Positions 22,019 through 32,047 of a stretch of DNA of 64,000 nt are shown here, one piece after another. Under the pieces are notes generated by a model. That model saw nothing but the letters and a program-made list of their open reading frames with translations. It made no database searches and was not told the DNA's origin. A program made the translations under genes and the position numbers. The DNA lies in the NCBI RefSeq assembly GCF_012932965.1, contig NZ_JABBXH010000001.1:124001-188000 (forward strand). Reading direction: 5' to 3'. The DNA is from Thalassotalea algicola (GTDB lineage: Bacteria; Pseudomonadota; Gammaproteobacteria; Enterobacterales; Alteromonadaceae). How positions within the stretch are numbered: the stretch's first letter is position 1; each line of letters starts with the position of its first letter.

Positions 22019-22708
22019 ATGAATAAAGACCACCCCCTCCACTTACTTATAGTGGAAGATAATAGTGCAATTGCCAGTAATGTTGCCGAACACATGGAAA
22101 GTCGAGGGTTTATCCTCGACTTTGCTACCGATGGTCAACAAGGGCTAGACCTAGCGTTAACTAACTATTATGACGTAGTGGTTTTAGATTTAATGCTACC
22201 TAAATTAGATGGCTGGGATGTATGTAAGCTGTTGCGTAAACAAGCGAGTCGCCATATCCCTATTCTAATGCTCACCGCGCGCGACAGCTTGCCAGATAAA
22301 ATTAAAGGTTTTGAGTTAGGCGCTGATGATTACTTAACCAAACCTTTTGCATTACAAGAATTAGAAATGAGAGTGCTTGCACTTTGTAAACGACAACAGC
22401 TAAATCAATCACACCTTATCCAAGTTGAAGACGTGATAATTGATACAACAAGTAAAACAGTGAGTCGTGATGAACAAGCTATTTCTTTACAGCACTTGCC
22501 TTACGAGATACTTAAGATTCTAGCAGAAGAGCATCCAAGAGTAGTCACCCGCTCTGAATTATGTCAGCGCCTTTGGGGAGATGAACCAACCGATTCTGAC
22601 GCACTTCGTTCACATATTTATCAACTTAGAAAGGCATTAGATAAACCTTTTAAACAACCACTTATCGCGACTGTGCATGGGGTTGGATTTAAGTTAGAGG
22701 CCAAATAA
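22019..22708 (+). CDS. Response regulator, OmpR/PhoB family (QseB/PmrA-like)
   Basis: 229 residues. Receiver domain (about 8-120) with acidic pocket E13-D14, phospho-acceptor D57 (VVVLDLMLP) and K in YLTKPF. The winged-helix DNA-binding domain (about 130-228) contains LRSHIYQLRKALDKPF and HGVGFKL. Two bases separate it from both neighbours. It probably acts on the direct repeat at 20830-20847 (inference). Confidence 0.93.
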   Translation: MNKDHPLHLLIVEDNSAIASNVAEHMESRGFILDFATDGQQGLDLALTNYYDVVVLDLMLPKLDGWDVCKLLRKQASRHIPILMLTARDSLPDKIKGFELGADDYLTKPFALQELEMRVLALCKRQQLNQSHLIQVEDVIIDTTSKTVSRDEQAISLQHLPYEILKILAEEHPRVVTRSELCQRLWGDEPTDSDALRSHIYQLRKALDKPFKQPLIATVHGVGFKLEAK

Positions 22709-22710
22709 CC

Positions 22711-23961
22711 ATGTTTAAATCAATGAGTATCAAAAGCCGAATAGTCATCAGTTTTGCATTATTAGCACTAATGATTTCAGCCTTATTCAGTCTCTTTAAT
22801 TTTTTATTTATGTATAATGTTGAAGATAATTTTTTTGAACATGTCATTAAAGAAGAAGCAGAGTTAATCGCAACTCAGCTAAAACAAAACAACCAGCTAA
22901 CGCAGCCAAAACGACCATTTTTAAAAGCCTATCGAACTATTGAGCAAGCTCCTGCAGAGTTTGTAGCACTTTATCACAATCAGCCCAAGCGCCGTGAGTT
23001 TGCAGGGCAAAACGGCAGACATTATCATGTGCACATTAACCAATCCCCCAAATTTGTGGTGCTTGGTGAAGTCAGCCAGTATTTAGTCGTACGCCCTATC
23101 CGCAATCAAATTTTTAAATTCTTAGCATTTTGTACGGCAATCGTTGTTTTGATCGCTATTGCCATTAGCTATTGGCTTGCTAGAAGAGCCACTCAACCTT
23201 TAAGCACGCTAACAGAGCTTGTTAAAGATATGTCGCCTGAACATTTACCGGTTAATTTTTCTGCGCAATTTCCTCGAAACGAAATCGGCTTTCTCGCTAA
23301 AAATATTGAACAATCAATGACTCGAATTCGTCACTTTATCAATAGAGAACAACATTTTACTCGCGATGCTAGCCACGAGCTTAGAACACCAGTTGCGATT
23401 GTTAAAAATAGTATCGAGTTACTTAAGTCACACCCACTTTCAGCACAACAACTCACACTGCTTTCTCGAGTAGAACAGGCTAATTGGCAAATGGAGCAAA
23501 CGATAAATACATTATTGTCGCTTGCTAGAGAGCCCGAAACCTCGGATCCGACAGAACTATTATTGTTGTTACCCCAGGTAGAAGAGGTAATTGTCTCTTT
23601 AGCCGATAAAATTACGAATAAACATGCCGCACTTACGATAAATGTGCCCTCCAAAGCAAAATTATGTATCGATAAAGCGACATTTGGCATCATTCTGACG
23701 AATCTAATAGATAATGCGCTAGAGCATAGCAATGCGAATGAAATTACCATCAGTGCAGATGAAAGTAGCTTTAGCGTTAGCGATACTGGCTCAGGATTCG
23801 ACATGCCTGCTGAACAAGCGACTCAAATAATGGCTAAGCACATAGATAGTAAAGGGTTTGGTATCGGTCTATCACTAGTTCAACGACTGTGTGAGCGATG
23901 GCAATATGATTTAGCAATACTATCAACAGAACAAGGTGCAACCATCACGGTTTCCGTTTAG
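22711..23961 (+). CDS. Sensor histidine kinase (QseC-like)
   Basis: 416 residues. TM1 at about 9-33, a periplasmic sensor of about 95 residues, TM2 (about 132-154), a HAMP linker, the HisKA domain with H222 (DASHELRTPVAIV), and an ATPase domain with N (IILTNLIDNALEHS), G1 (VSDTGSGFD) and G2 (GFGIGLSLV) boxes. It should phosphorylate the regulator encoded just upstream. The signal is unknown; the periplasmic PfpI-TPR protein of the same operon is a candidate partner. Confidence 0.93.
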   Translation: MFKSMSIKSRIVISFALLALMISALFSLFNFLFMYNVEDNFFEHVIKEEAELIATQLKQNNQLTQPKRPFLKAYRTIEQAPAEFVALYHNQPKRREFAGQNGRHYHVHINQSPKFVVLGEVSQYLVVRPIRNQIFKFLAFCTAIVVLIAIAISYWLARRATQPLSTLTELVKDMSPEHLPVNFSAQFPRNEIGFLAKNIEQSMTRIRHFINREQHFTRDASHELRTPVAIVKNSIELLKSHPLSAQQLTLLSRVEQANWQMEQTINTLLSLAREPETSDPTELLLLLPQVEEVIVSLADKITNKHAALTINVPSKAKLCIDKATFGIILTNLIDNALEHSNANEITISADESSFSVSDTGSGFDMPAEQATQIMAKHIDSKGFGIGLSLVQRLCERWQYDLAILSTEQGATITVSV

Positions 23962-24080
23962 CAGGTAAAATTAAATTCTGTCATGATGTTCAATTAAGCC
24001 AATATTGTTTGCCGGTAGTCATTTATGCACTGAGTTAAATACGATAAGCTTGGGTTAAATAAACTGAAAACGCATCTAGC

Positions 24081-24698
24081 ATGACGAACTCTTCGCAACA
24101 TTGGGACGATATTTACCAACTTAAAGATGACTGTCAGTTAGGTTGGTTTGAAGCTGATGCATATCAAACAATCAAGTTCTTAAATCAGTGCAATATTAGT
24201 GAAAAAAGTACTGTTTTTATACCGGGTGCCGGTACATCACTATTGGTTGATGAATTAGCAAAACTTAACTGTCACCTAATTTTAAACGATTTGAGTAAGC
24301 AAGCACTTACCACACTCAAAGAGCGCGTTGGTGAAGAAAACAAAACCTATTCCGTATCGAATATCGCCTTAAAATTCACCCAAAAATATTCGATTGATGT
24401 ATGGATTGACCGTGCTGTATTGCACTTTTTGCTGACAGAAAATGAAATAAATGGCTACTTTAATAACTTAAAGAATTCGGTCAAAAAAAATGGCTATGTA
24501 CTATTGGCTGAGTTTTCTACCCAAGGCGCAAAAAAATGTGCAGGACTGCCCTTACATCAATATTCAATTGAAGAAATGCAATCAAGGCTTGGCGATGAGT
24601 TTTCTCTGCTCAGTCAAGAAGCCTATACCTTCATTAATCCCTTTGGCGCTCCTCGGCCTTATGTTTATGGTTTATTTCAGCGAAAATCATCCAGCTGA
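24081..24698 (+). CDS. Class I SAM-dependent methyltransferase
   Basis: 205 residues. It opens HWDDIYQLKDDCQLGWFE (typical of small thiopurine/tellurite-type methyltransferases). SAM-binding motif I is VFIPGAGTSLLVDEL and motif II CHLILNDLSKQAL. YSIDVWIDRAVLHFL follows, then KNGYVLLAEFS. Small-molecule acceptor, identity unknown. It stands alone on the + strand. Confidence 0.85.
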   Translation: MTNSSQHWDDIYQLKDDCQLGWFEADAYQTIKFLNQCNISEKSTVFIPGAGTSLLVDELAKLNCHLILNDLSKQALTTLKERVGEENKTYSVSNIALKFTQKYSIDVWIDRAVLHFLLTENEINGYFNNLKNSVKKNGYVLLAEFSTQGAKKCAGLPLHQYSIEEMQSRLGDEFSLLSQEAYTFINPFGAPRPYVYGLFQRKSSS

Positions 24699-24776
24699 TT
24701 CCACATTGTGACAGGTTGACCTCCATGAACTAAACTTAATGTATTGGTTTTATCTAACTAACATTATGTGCAGCGT

Positions 24777-25217
24777 ATGGAGCAGAGTTTCAATAGTAAC
24801 TTTACGGTTGCTGCCAAGCCATCAACCGTTTATAACGCACTAACTAACGATGTGTGTAAATGGTGGACTGAGCAGGCTACTTGTGCCTGTAACGTTGGCG
24901 ATTTATTGAATGTTCGCTTTGAGGACAACACTCATTGGGTAATGACGATAGCTGAGGCGTCACCTTGTCAATCATTGGTATGGCATGTCACTGAAGCTTT
25001 TCATGATCTTCACAATCTACCAAACAAAGACGAATGGCTAGGCACCAACATTATTTGGCGGCTAACAGAACAAAAGTTTTCAACACAAATTTCCTTGCTT
25101 CACGATGGGTTAATCCCCTCTCTTAGTTGTTATCCCATTTGTCGTGATGGGTGGCAGCATTATCTTAATAGCCTTAAAAAATACCTTGAATCTGGTCAAG
25201 GAGACCCTTACCACTAA
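24777..25217 (+). CDS. SRPBCC (AHSA1/START-like) family protein
   Basis: About 146 residues. MEQSFNSNFTVAAKPSTVYN then ALTNDVCKWWTEQATCACNV is the usual opening of AHSA1-type proteins, and the C-terminal helix is CRDGWQHYLNSLKKYLE. The fold binds hydrophobic ligands in a cavity; no function can be given. ATG 24777 is used; a GTG 9 bases upstream is the alternative. Confidence 0.8.
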   Translation: MEQSFNSNFTVAAKPSTVYNALTNDVCKWWTEQATCACNVGDLLNVRFEDNTHWVMTIAEASPCQSLVWHVTEAFHDLHNLPNKDEWLGTNIIWRLTEQKFSTQISLLHDGLIPSLSCYPICRDGWQHYLNSLKKYLESGQGDPYH

Positions 25218-25310
25218 ATAAACCTATGCTGCGTAAATAGCTTTACATCGTCCAAACTATTTTGCTAACAATAGTTGAACGAGATAATCAGCACTAACTA
25301 AGTAACCTCT

Positions 25311-25694
25311 ATGAACCTAAATCAAGTCACAATTCCAGCCATTGATATGGCATCTTCTACTAGATTTTATCGAGGAATGGGCTTTTTACAGATTGTTGAT
25401 ACTGAGCACTATGCTAGATTTGAATGCCCTGAAGGTGACGCGACATTTTCCTTATCGTTAGCCGAACACAAACAAGAAAATCCTACTGTAATCTATTTTG
25501 AATGCGTAAATTTAGATGAAAGAGTTGAACAACTTGTTAAGGCTGGTTTTACTTTCACTCAACCACCTACCGACCAACGCTACCTTTGGCGAGAGGCGAT
25601 ATTAAACGATCCGGCCGATAACAAGATCAAGTTATTCTGGGCAGGTGATAACCGGAAAAACCCACCGTGGCGCGTAGAGCGGAAAGGCGTATAG
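25311..25694 (+). CDS. VOC/glyoxalase-fold family protein
   Basis: 127 residues. MNLNQVTIPAIDMASSTRFY opening, then VIYFECVNLDERVEQLVKAG and WREAILNDPADNKIKLFWAG, the classic two-module VOC pattern with a D-P-x-x-N-x-I ending. A metal-dependent enzyme or binding protein, substrate unknown. The next gene starts 1 bp after its stop, so they are co-transcribed. Confidence 0.85.
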   Translation: MNLNQVTIPAIDMASSTRFYRGMGFLQIVDTEHYARFECPEGDATFSLSLAEHKQENPTVIYFECVNLDERVEQLVKAGFTFTQPPTDQRYLWREAILNDPADNKIKLFWAGDNRKNPPWRVERKGV

Positions 25695-25695
25695 T

Positions 25696-26403
25696 ATGGA
25701 TACTGCTCACGAAATAACTAATGCTTTACATGAAGTTGCAAATAAACAGATAGCCGAGCACTCACAACGTTTTTTTAAAACTGCAGAAGGTGAATATGGC
25801 GCTGGAGATAAATTCCTCGGCATTAGGATCCCTCAAATAAGGCAGATTATTAAGCAATGTAAAAACACCCCACTTGACGAAGTAGAAAAATTACTTACTA
25901 ATGAATTTCATGAAATTAGGTTATGCGCCCTACTCATACTTGTTTCACGTTTTAAGTTAAAACGCTGCAGTGAACATCAAGCTATATTTGACTTATACAT
26001 CAATAACCTAAAATTCGTGAACAATTGGGATTTAGTCGATAGTTCTGCTCACCCAATTGTTGGTGGGTACTTAGTTGATAAAGAAAGAACGTTATTATTC
26101 GAACTTGCTAAAAGTGACAATTTATGGCGAAGACGAATTGCCATTATTGCGACTTATCATTTTATTAAACGAGACGATTTTGATGACGCTTTGGCACTAA
26201 GTAAGTTGCTATTAGCAGACCAAGAAGATCTCATTCATAAAGCCGTTGGTTGGATGTTAAGGGAAATTGGTAATCGCGATTATCAAGTCGAATATGACTT
26301 TCTTAAATGCTACTTTCGACAAATGCCCCGCACCATGCTGCGCTATGCCATCGAAAAATTCGATGAAGATGTCCGCCAGCAATTTCTAAAAGATCAATTC
26401 TAA
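25696..26403 (+). CDS. DNA alkylation repair protein, AlkD-like glycosylase
   Basis: 235 residues, full length for AlkD. The HEAT-like repeat solenoid shows the active-site residues W111 and D115 (NNWDLVDSSA), with a further conserved Trp in HKAVGWMLREIG (about 189). It excises N3- and N7-alkylated purines without flipping the base. Operon with the VOC gene upstream. Confidence 0.9.
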   Translation: MDTAHEITNALHEVANKQIAEHSQRFFKTAEGEYGAGDKFLGIRIPQIRQIIKQCKNTPLDEVEKLLTNEFHEIRLCALLILVSRFKLKRCSEHQAIFDLYINNLKFVNNWDLVDSSAHPIVGGYLVDKERTLLFELAKSDNLWRRRIAIIATYHFIKRDDFDDALALSKLLLADQEDLIHKAVGWMLREIGNRDYQVEYDFLKCYFRQMPRTMLRYAIEKFDEDVRQQFLKDQF

Positions 26404-26543
26404 TTTGTTCAGTTTGAGGTAACTTAACCATACAACACCTTGATTTAGCGCAATTATAGGTTGTTGAGTTTTCTTCCTTTCTCATCCACTATGAATAATA
26501 TAACGCGTATTTATTGAACAGTAGCGAGAAGATTGTAAAGTTT

Positions 26544-27710
26544 ATGGATACACAAACGATATTTCTGATTTCACTCGGTAGCTTACTTCTCGCCGGTTTG
26601 ACAATTTCCTTAGTTGGCCAGAGAACGTTATTTCCTCGAGTAACCTTGCTTATTGGTTTCGGCATTCTTGTCGGCCCTGAAGGTATTGGCCTTATTCCAG
26701 ATATCGTTACCCGACAATTTGATATTATCGCGCAAATCGCGCTATTGATGGTCGGCTTTTTAATTGGAGGCAAGTTAACCAAGTCCGCTATTGAGGAGTC
26801 TTCAAAAGCGATCATTGCCATTTCTATTGGCGCCTCATTACTAACAACACTTATCGTGACACTGGGCCTTTTAGTGATAGGGGTGCCTATTCCTTTGGCA
26901 ATAATTTTAGGTTGCATTGCTGCTGCCACCGATGCAACCGCTGTGTTTGATGTAATTAATCAATCAACACCGTTGACAAAATTTAAATCAATGTTGCTGT
27001 CTGTTGTTGCACTAGACGATGCATGGGCATTAATACTATTTGGTCTAGGTATGTCTATCGTATTTGCGATTACCGGCAATAATGACAACGGTGTGTTACT
27101 TCATGCGATAAAAGACGTTGGTGGTGGCCTAATGCTCGGCATATTACTTGGTGTTCCCGCTGCTTTTTTGACGGGACGTTTAAAGCCAGGAAAACCCGTG
27201 ATGTCAGAGGCCTTAGGCGTTGTGTTTTTATGTGGCGGACTTGCACTATATTTTAATGTTTCTTTCTTAATTTCAGCCATGGTATTGGGTGCAGTCATTG
27301 CAAACTTCGCTAAACACCATGAATACCCTTTTCATGCTATTGAAGGCATTGAAGAACAATTTATGCTGATATTTTTCATTTTAGCTGGTGCAACATTGTC
27401 ATTTGATACCGTTGCAAGCCTAGGCATTATAGGTGTCAGTTACATTGTCTTAAGGGTTGTTGGCAAGTTTATTGGCGCATATATTGGTGCCAAAGTTGGT
27501 GGCGTTAACCAAGGGGCACAACAATGGACAGGCCCTGCACTTTTACCCCAAGCAGGAGTTGCAATTGGTATGGGGTTAGTTGCTGCTAACTTACTCCCTG
27601 AGTACGGTAATTTATTGCTTGCCGCTGTAATCACATCAACAATATTTTTTGAAATTATTGGGCCTATAATGACATTTAAAGCAATTAATAAGGTCAATAA
27701 GCCAAATTAA
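26544..27710 (+). CDS. CPA2-type cation:proton antiporter
   Basis: 388 residues from ATG 26544, about 11-12 TM helices, Na_H_Exchanger domain only, without the RCK/TrkA domains of KefB/C. Conserved acids appear in AATDATAVFDV (D130) and VALDDAWALI (D158, D159). It exchanges Na+ or K+ for protons across the inner membrane. No gating or RCK subunit lies next to it. Confidence 0.9.
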   Translation: MDTQTIFLISLGSLLLAGLTISLVGQRTLFPRVTLLIGFGILVGPEGIGLIPDIVTRQFDIIAQIALLMVGFLIGGKLTKSAIEESSKAIIAISIGASLLTTLIVTLGLLVIGVPIPLAIILGCIAAATDATAVFDVINQSTPLTKFKSMLLSVVALDDAWALILFGLGMSIVFAITGNNDNGVLLHAIKDVGGGLMLGILLGVPAAFLTGRLKPGKPVMSEALGVVFLCGGLALYFNVSFLISAMVLGAVIANFAKHHEYPFHAIEGIEEQFMLIFFILAGATLSFDTVASLGIIGVSYIVLRVVGKFIGAYIGAKVGGVNQGAQQWTGPALLPQAGVAIGMGLVAANLLPEYGNLLLAAVITSTIFFEIIGPIMTFKAINKVNKPN

Positions 27711-27826
27711 TTGCAAATAAGCTAGTTAACCATTAATTTTAAGTGATGAGATAATCAATAATTAAAGAACATTCACTACCAAGTAAGTTGTCTGGTAGCC
27801 TTGCACTGTCTTGGGAGACAAAAAAC

Positions 27827-29221
27827 TTGCTTGTTTTAAGGTTAATGTTATTTACCACCTTATTAGCATATTCGGCAATTGCTAAAGCGCAATCGCTTAC
27901 TTATTGTATTGACCCTAATTGGGCACCTTATGAGTACATTGAAGCTGAGCAACACAAGGGTATTTCAGCGTATTATTTAAAAAGAATCAGCGAATTAACC
28001 AACCTTCAACTTACCTTTTTAAAAACAGACAGCTGGCAAGAATCGCTTTCCGCAATTGAAAATGGTCACTGTGATATCACACCATTACTCAATTATTCTG
28101 AGAGTAGAGCAAAGACTATAAGCTTTTCTAAACCATACTTTTATGCCCCTAATGTTATTTTTGCACACTACCAACATCAATTGGTCGCTGGTTTATCTAA
28201 AGTAAGCGATGAAAGTATCGGCGTTGTAAAAGGTTACCGTTTAGTTGATTACCTTAAAGGTCATTACCCTGAAGCAGATTTGGTACAAGTTAACTCAGAG
28301 TTAGATGGCTTAACTCGTGTTAATAATCAAAAGTTAGATTTGTTTGTCAGCTCTTTTTATGCCGCTAATTACTTAATTCATCAGCACAATTTAACCAACA
28401 TGCGTATTGTTGGTATTGCTGAAGTAAAAGATCAGCTTAGGTTTGGCGTCAGACATGCCCATAAAGATTTAATTCCAAGACTCAATGCTAGTATCGAAAA
28501 ATTAAGTCATGAAGATCATCACAAAGCATTCATCATGCTTGAGCCTGTAAAGGTGATAACACAAACCAATTACAGCTTAGCATGGGAAATAGCGGCGATT
28601 GGCTCATTACTACTGGTGATACTGGCTTCAAGACATTATTACAGCCTCAAACAACGCAAAGCACTTGCTAGAAAAAACAGTGCACTCGAGCGCCTGCATA
28701 GAGCATTAGAGAAAAAGAATAAGCAGCTAGAAGAACTTGCCGTAAAAGATCACCTGACTCAACTTCATAATCGCAGTTATTTATCTGGCAAAGTTGCTGA
28801 ATGTATAAACTCTAAAAAACGCTATAAAACAGAATGTTGCTTGTTGTTGATTGATATTGATGACTTTAAGCAGTTCAATGATTCTTATGGTCATCAAATT
28901 GGTGACGACGTACTTGTTACCTTAGCCAGAACATTAGAACTATGTGCCAGAGAAACTGACTTTACTGCTCGATGGGGTGGTGAAGAATTTGTAATTATTT
29001 GTCCTGAAACTAACTTACATGATGCGTTGCATCTAGCGAATCGATTTAGAGAGGCGTTAGCAACAGCAGAACATGCCTGTGCTGATCCTATTACCTGTAG
29101 CATAGGTATTGCTGAGTTAGGTTATGATGATAGCCAAGAATCTTGGTTTACCAGTGCTGATAATGCTTTATACCGCGCTAAAGGTTCAGGTAAAGATAAG
29201 GTGAGTATTGCTAGCGATTAA
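27827..29221 (+). CDS. Diguanylate cyclase with periplasmic amino-acid-binding-like sensor
   Basis: About 464 residues. The signal peptide is followed by a family 3 solute-binding-like domain (about 25-240; LTYCIDPNWAPYEYIEAEQH, FSKPYFYAPNVIF). A TM helix (about 250-268) and a coiled coil lead to a GGDEF domain with GGEEF at 384-388 and DIDDFKQFNDSYGHQIGDDV. It makes c-di-GMP in response to an external ligand. Start uncertain: TTG 27827 has GGGAG upstream; ATG 27845 is the alternative. Confidence 0.88.
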   Translation: MLVLRLMLFTTLLAYSAIAKAQSLTYCIDPNWAPYEYIEAEQHKGISAYYLKRISELTNLQLTFLKTDSWQESLSAIENGHCDITPLLNYSESRAKTISFSKPYFYAPNVIFAHYQHQLVAGLSKVSDESIGVVKGYRLVDYLKGHYPEADLVQVNSELDGLTRVNNQKLDLFVSSFYAANYLIHQHNLTNMRIVGIAEVKDQLRFGVRHAHKDLIPRLNASIEKLSHEDHHKAFIMLEPVKVITQTNYSLAWEIAAIGSLLLVILASRHYYSLKQRKALARKNSALERLHRALEKKNKQLEELAVKDHLTQLHNRSYLSGKVAECINSKKRYKTECCLLLIDIDDFKQFNDSYGHQIGDDVLVTLARTLELCARETDFTARWGGEEFVIICPETNLHDALHLANRFREALATAEHACADPITCSIGIAELGYDDSQESWFTSADNALYRAKGSGKDKVSIASD

Positions 29222-29239
29222 CCAAGTAATACTCTAATT

Positions 29240-30208
29240 TTATTCTGTCTCTTCTTGCTGGACCATTTTCACTAACTTATAGCTGATCCTCATACTAAAA
29301 GGCTCTTCCGGCGTCGTTAAATAGAATGGAAAATTATCGACATTTGGGCTGTTTGGATAAAACTGGGGCTCTAAACATATACCACTACTACTTTCAAACT
29401 TTCCAGACAAATGCTTGCCTGTATATACTTGCAGTCCAGGATAACCACTTGAAACATGCAATTGCAGTTTTTTATCTGGACTAATTAAAATGGCTTGTGA
29501 CTCTTCCGCTGACCGACTGACCACGAAATTATGATCCAAATTATCTTTAGATTGCTTAGGGTCTAATCGCCTCGGTTGACGAAAATCAAGTGGAGTGCCG
29601 TCAACAGGAACGATTTCGCCTGTAGGTATGCTAGCGGAGTCTATTTCAGTGTAGTTTTCAGCAAATATCTGCAATATATGGCCACTAGCCTCACTTTCTA
29701 TTCCGGCAAGGTTAAAGTACGGATGCGTCGTTGGGCCAACCACGGTAGCTTGTTCTGTGGTTACTTTAATATCAATGTCTAATGAACTGTCATTATTTAA
29801 GTGATAAGTTACCCAAAAATTCATGGCACCTGGATAACCATTAAAACCATCTTCTAACTCACATTTTAGCGTTATTACCTGTTCTTCTTGTGCGACAATT
29901 TCCCAGAATTGATCACTTATAGATTTATCCCCGCCATGAAGATGATTTTTTCCTTCATTGGCTTGTAATTTAAACTCATTGTTGTCGATGCTAAAACTAG
30001 CACCGCCTATGCGATTCGCAAATGGCCCGGCAATGGCGCCATGATAAAAGGGATCGTCTAAATACTCACTTAACGAAGAATAACCGAGAATGATATTTCG
30101 GTCTTCATTACCTACTTGTGTATGCCATTGTAATAATCGAGCTCCATAATTAGAGATACAAACTTCATCACCACTGGCATTACAAAGTACAAATGAACGC
30201 AACTCCAT
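29240..30208 (-). CDS. galM: Aldose 1-epimerase (galactose mutarotase)
   Basis: 322 residues. Family marks: PFANRIGGASF, NHLHGG, the catalytic histidine in TTHPYFNLAG, and the catalytic glutamate in GICLEPQFYPNSPN. It interconverts alpha and beta anomers of hexoses. It is divergent from a sugar:H+ symporter gene across 360 bp, so uptake and mutarotation of the same sugar are likely linked. Start ATG behind AGGG. Confidence 0.92.
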   Translation of the reverse strand: MELRSFVLCNASGDEVCISNYGARLLQWHTQVGNEDRNIILGYSSLSEYLDDPFYHGAIAGPFANRIGGASFSIDNNEFKLQANEGKNHLHGGDKSISDQFWEIVAQEEQVITLKCELEDGFNGYPGAMNFWVTYHLNNDSSLDIDIKVTTEQATVVGPTTHPYFNLAGIESEASGHILQIFAENYTEIDSASIPTGEIVPVDGTPLDFRQPRRLDPKQSKDNLDHNFVVSRSAEESQAILISPDKKLQLHVSSGYPGLQVYTGKHLSGKFESSSGICLEPQFYPNSPNVDNFPFYLTTPEEPFSMRISYKLVKMVQQEETE

Positions 30209-30568
30209 AAATTAACCCTATTCATTGTTACTGGTTACTTCGACCAAAGATTTATTAAGTTAATTCAATTGATATCAAATCACTTAGTTATTTGGGCTAT
30301 TAGATTCACGTTCAACGATCTTAAAGTCAAGAATATTTCAAACATCTATTCGCAAGAGTTTCGATAGCCTACTCATTTAATTAGTATAAATTGAGTTGAT
30401 TGCCAATATTAGTAGGAAAATTTCTTAACCTTTACAGTAATATTCACTTTCCACATACGTATTCAATAAATACGCTAATATCAGCGGTTGCAGCCTAAAC
30501 GATAATTTTTTACTGTTGATCAGTGTATAAAATTAATAATAAAAACAAAGAAAGGGTAAGGGGGGAGT
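30209..30568. other. Divergent promoter region of galM and the sugar porter
   Basis: AT-rich, 360 bp. TATAAA at 30526-30531 could be a -10 for the porter. No clear operator palindrome or riboswitch was recognised. Confidence 0.35.
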
Positions 30569-31975
30569 TTGGATACTTCACAACAACAAGAAAACATGCT
30601 GTTTATAATACTTATTAGCTGTATTGCTACAATTGGAGGCTTTTTATTTGGTTTCGATAGTGGCGTAATAAATGGCACGGTAGATGGTTTATCAACCGCA
30701 TTTAATTCTAACGATATTGGCACTGGTTTCAATGTTGCTAGTATGCTGCTTGGCTGTGCATTCGGTGCTTTTTTCGCCGGTCGCTTAGCCGACAAATATG
30801 GCCGTAAAACCTTACTAATAATCACTGCAATTTTTTTTATCATTAGTGCTTGGGGTTCTGGCATTTCATCAAGCTCTATGGAGTTTGTGTTTTATCGAAT
30901 TCTTGGTGGTATTGCTGTCGGCGCAGCTTCTGTTCTTGCACCTGCTTACATTAGTGAGATTGCACCCGCAAGACTTCGTGGCAGCTTAGCTACCATTCAA
31001 CAAATTGCGATTATTTCAGGATTATTCGCTGCCTTTGTTAGTAACTATTCTTTAGCTGAAACCGCAGGTGTATCTACCGCTGAATTTTGGTTGGGATTTG
31101 AAGCATGGCGTTGGATGTTTTGGATGGAACTCATTCCTGCTTCACTGTTTTTAATCTTATTATTTTTCATTCCTGAAAGCCCGCGGTACTTAGTCATCAC
31201 TCAACGTAAGGAGCAAGCGACTATCGTGTTAGGCAAACTATATGGCGATACTATTTCAGTAACAAAATATACAGAAATTGAAGCTTCTCTTGATAGCGAT
31301 CATCATCAACCTAGGCTGGCTGACCTTATTAGCAAAGTTACAGGTAAAGTTCGACCAATTGTTTGGATTGGCATTGGTTTAGCAACTTTCCAACAATTAG
31401 TGGGCATCAATGTAGTGTTTTATTATGGCGCTGTGCTTTGGCAAGCTGTGGGCTTTTCAGAAGCTGATGCGTTGTTGATTAACATTATCAGTGGTGGCGT
31501 TAGCATTGCAGCTTGTGTGATCACTATGTACCTGATTGATAAAGTCGGTCGTAAGCCATTTCTATTACTTGGTTCAATTGGTATGGCGATTTCCCTACTT
31601 GGCTTAGTATTAGCATTTGCAAATGCTGGCACCGACGTTAACGGCAATTTAATGTTGGGTGATATGGGGACATTTGCGCTAATCTCAGCCAATGTTTATG
31701 TATTCTTTTTCAATATGTCATGGGGCCCGGTAATGTGGGTAATGCTTGGCGAGATGTTCCCGAACCAAATTCGAGGTTCAGGATTAGCGATTGCTGGTCT
31801 TGCACAGTGGCTCTCTAATTTTGCTATTACCATGACCTTCCCTATCATGCTAGCAAGTGTTGGTTTAGCAGCCGCCTATGGTTTCTATACGATATGTGCG
31901 TTTATCTCTATTGGCTTCGTTATTAAGTTTGTTTATGAAACCAAAGGTAAAGAGTTAGAGCAAATGGAAGGGTAA
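30569..31975 (+). CDS. MFS sugar porter (sugar:H+ symporter)
   Basis: 468 residues, 12 TM helices. Sugar-porter signatures: FGFDSGVINGTVDGL in helix 1, GRLADKYGRK, YISEIAPARLRG, PESPRYLV, QQLVGINVVFYYG in helix 7, and FVYETKGKELEQME at the end. XylE/GalP-like; with galM next door, galactose, glucose or arabinose are plausible substrates. TTG 30569 follows GGGGGAG. A strong terminator lies just after the stop. Confidence 0.92.
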   Translation: MDTSQQQENMLFIILISCIATIGGFLFGFDSGVINGTVDGLSTAFNSNDIGTGFNVASMLLGCAFGAFFAGRLADKYGRKTLLIITAIFFIISAWGSGISSSSMEFVFYRILGGIAVGAASVLAPAYISEIAPARLRGSLATIQQIAIISGLFAAFVSNYSLAETAGVSTAEFWLGFEAWRWMFWMELIPASLFLILLFFIPESPRYLVITQRKEQATIVLGKLYGDTISVTKYTEIEASLDSDHHQPRLADLISKVTGKVRPIVWIGIGLATFQQLVGINVVFYYGAVLWQAVGFSEADALLINIISGGVSIAACVITMYLIDKVGRKPFLLLGSIGMAISLLGLVLAFANAGTDVNGNLMLGDMGTFALISANVYVFFFNMSWGPVMWVMLGEMFPNQIRGSGLAIAGLAQWLSNFAITMTFPIMLASVGLAAAYGFYTICAFISIGFVIKFVYETKGKELEQMEG

Positions 31976-31994
31976 ATTAAATTGGTTTAAAAAG

Positions 31995-32015
31995 GGGCTC
32001 TTAGGAGCCCTTTTT
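31995..32015 (+). terminator. Rho-independent terminator of the sugar porter
   Basis: GGGCTC, loop TTAG, GAGCCC, then TTTTT. The stem starts about 20 bp after the stop codon. Confidence 0.9.
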
Positions 32016-32047
32016 ATTTTAATGTATTAATACATCGGCGCGGATCG

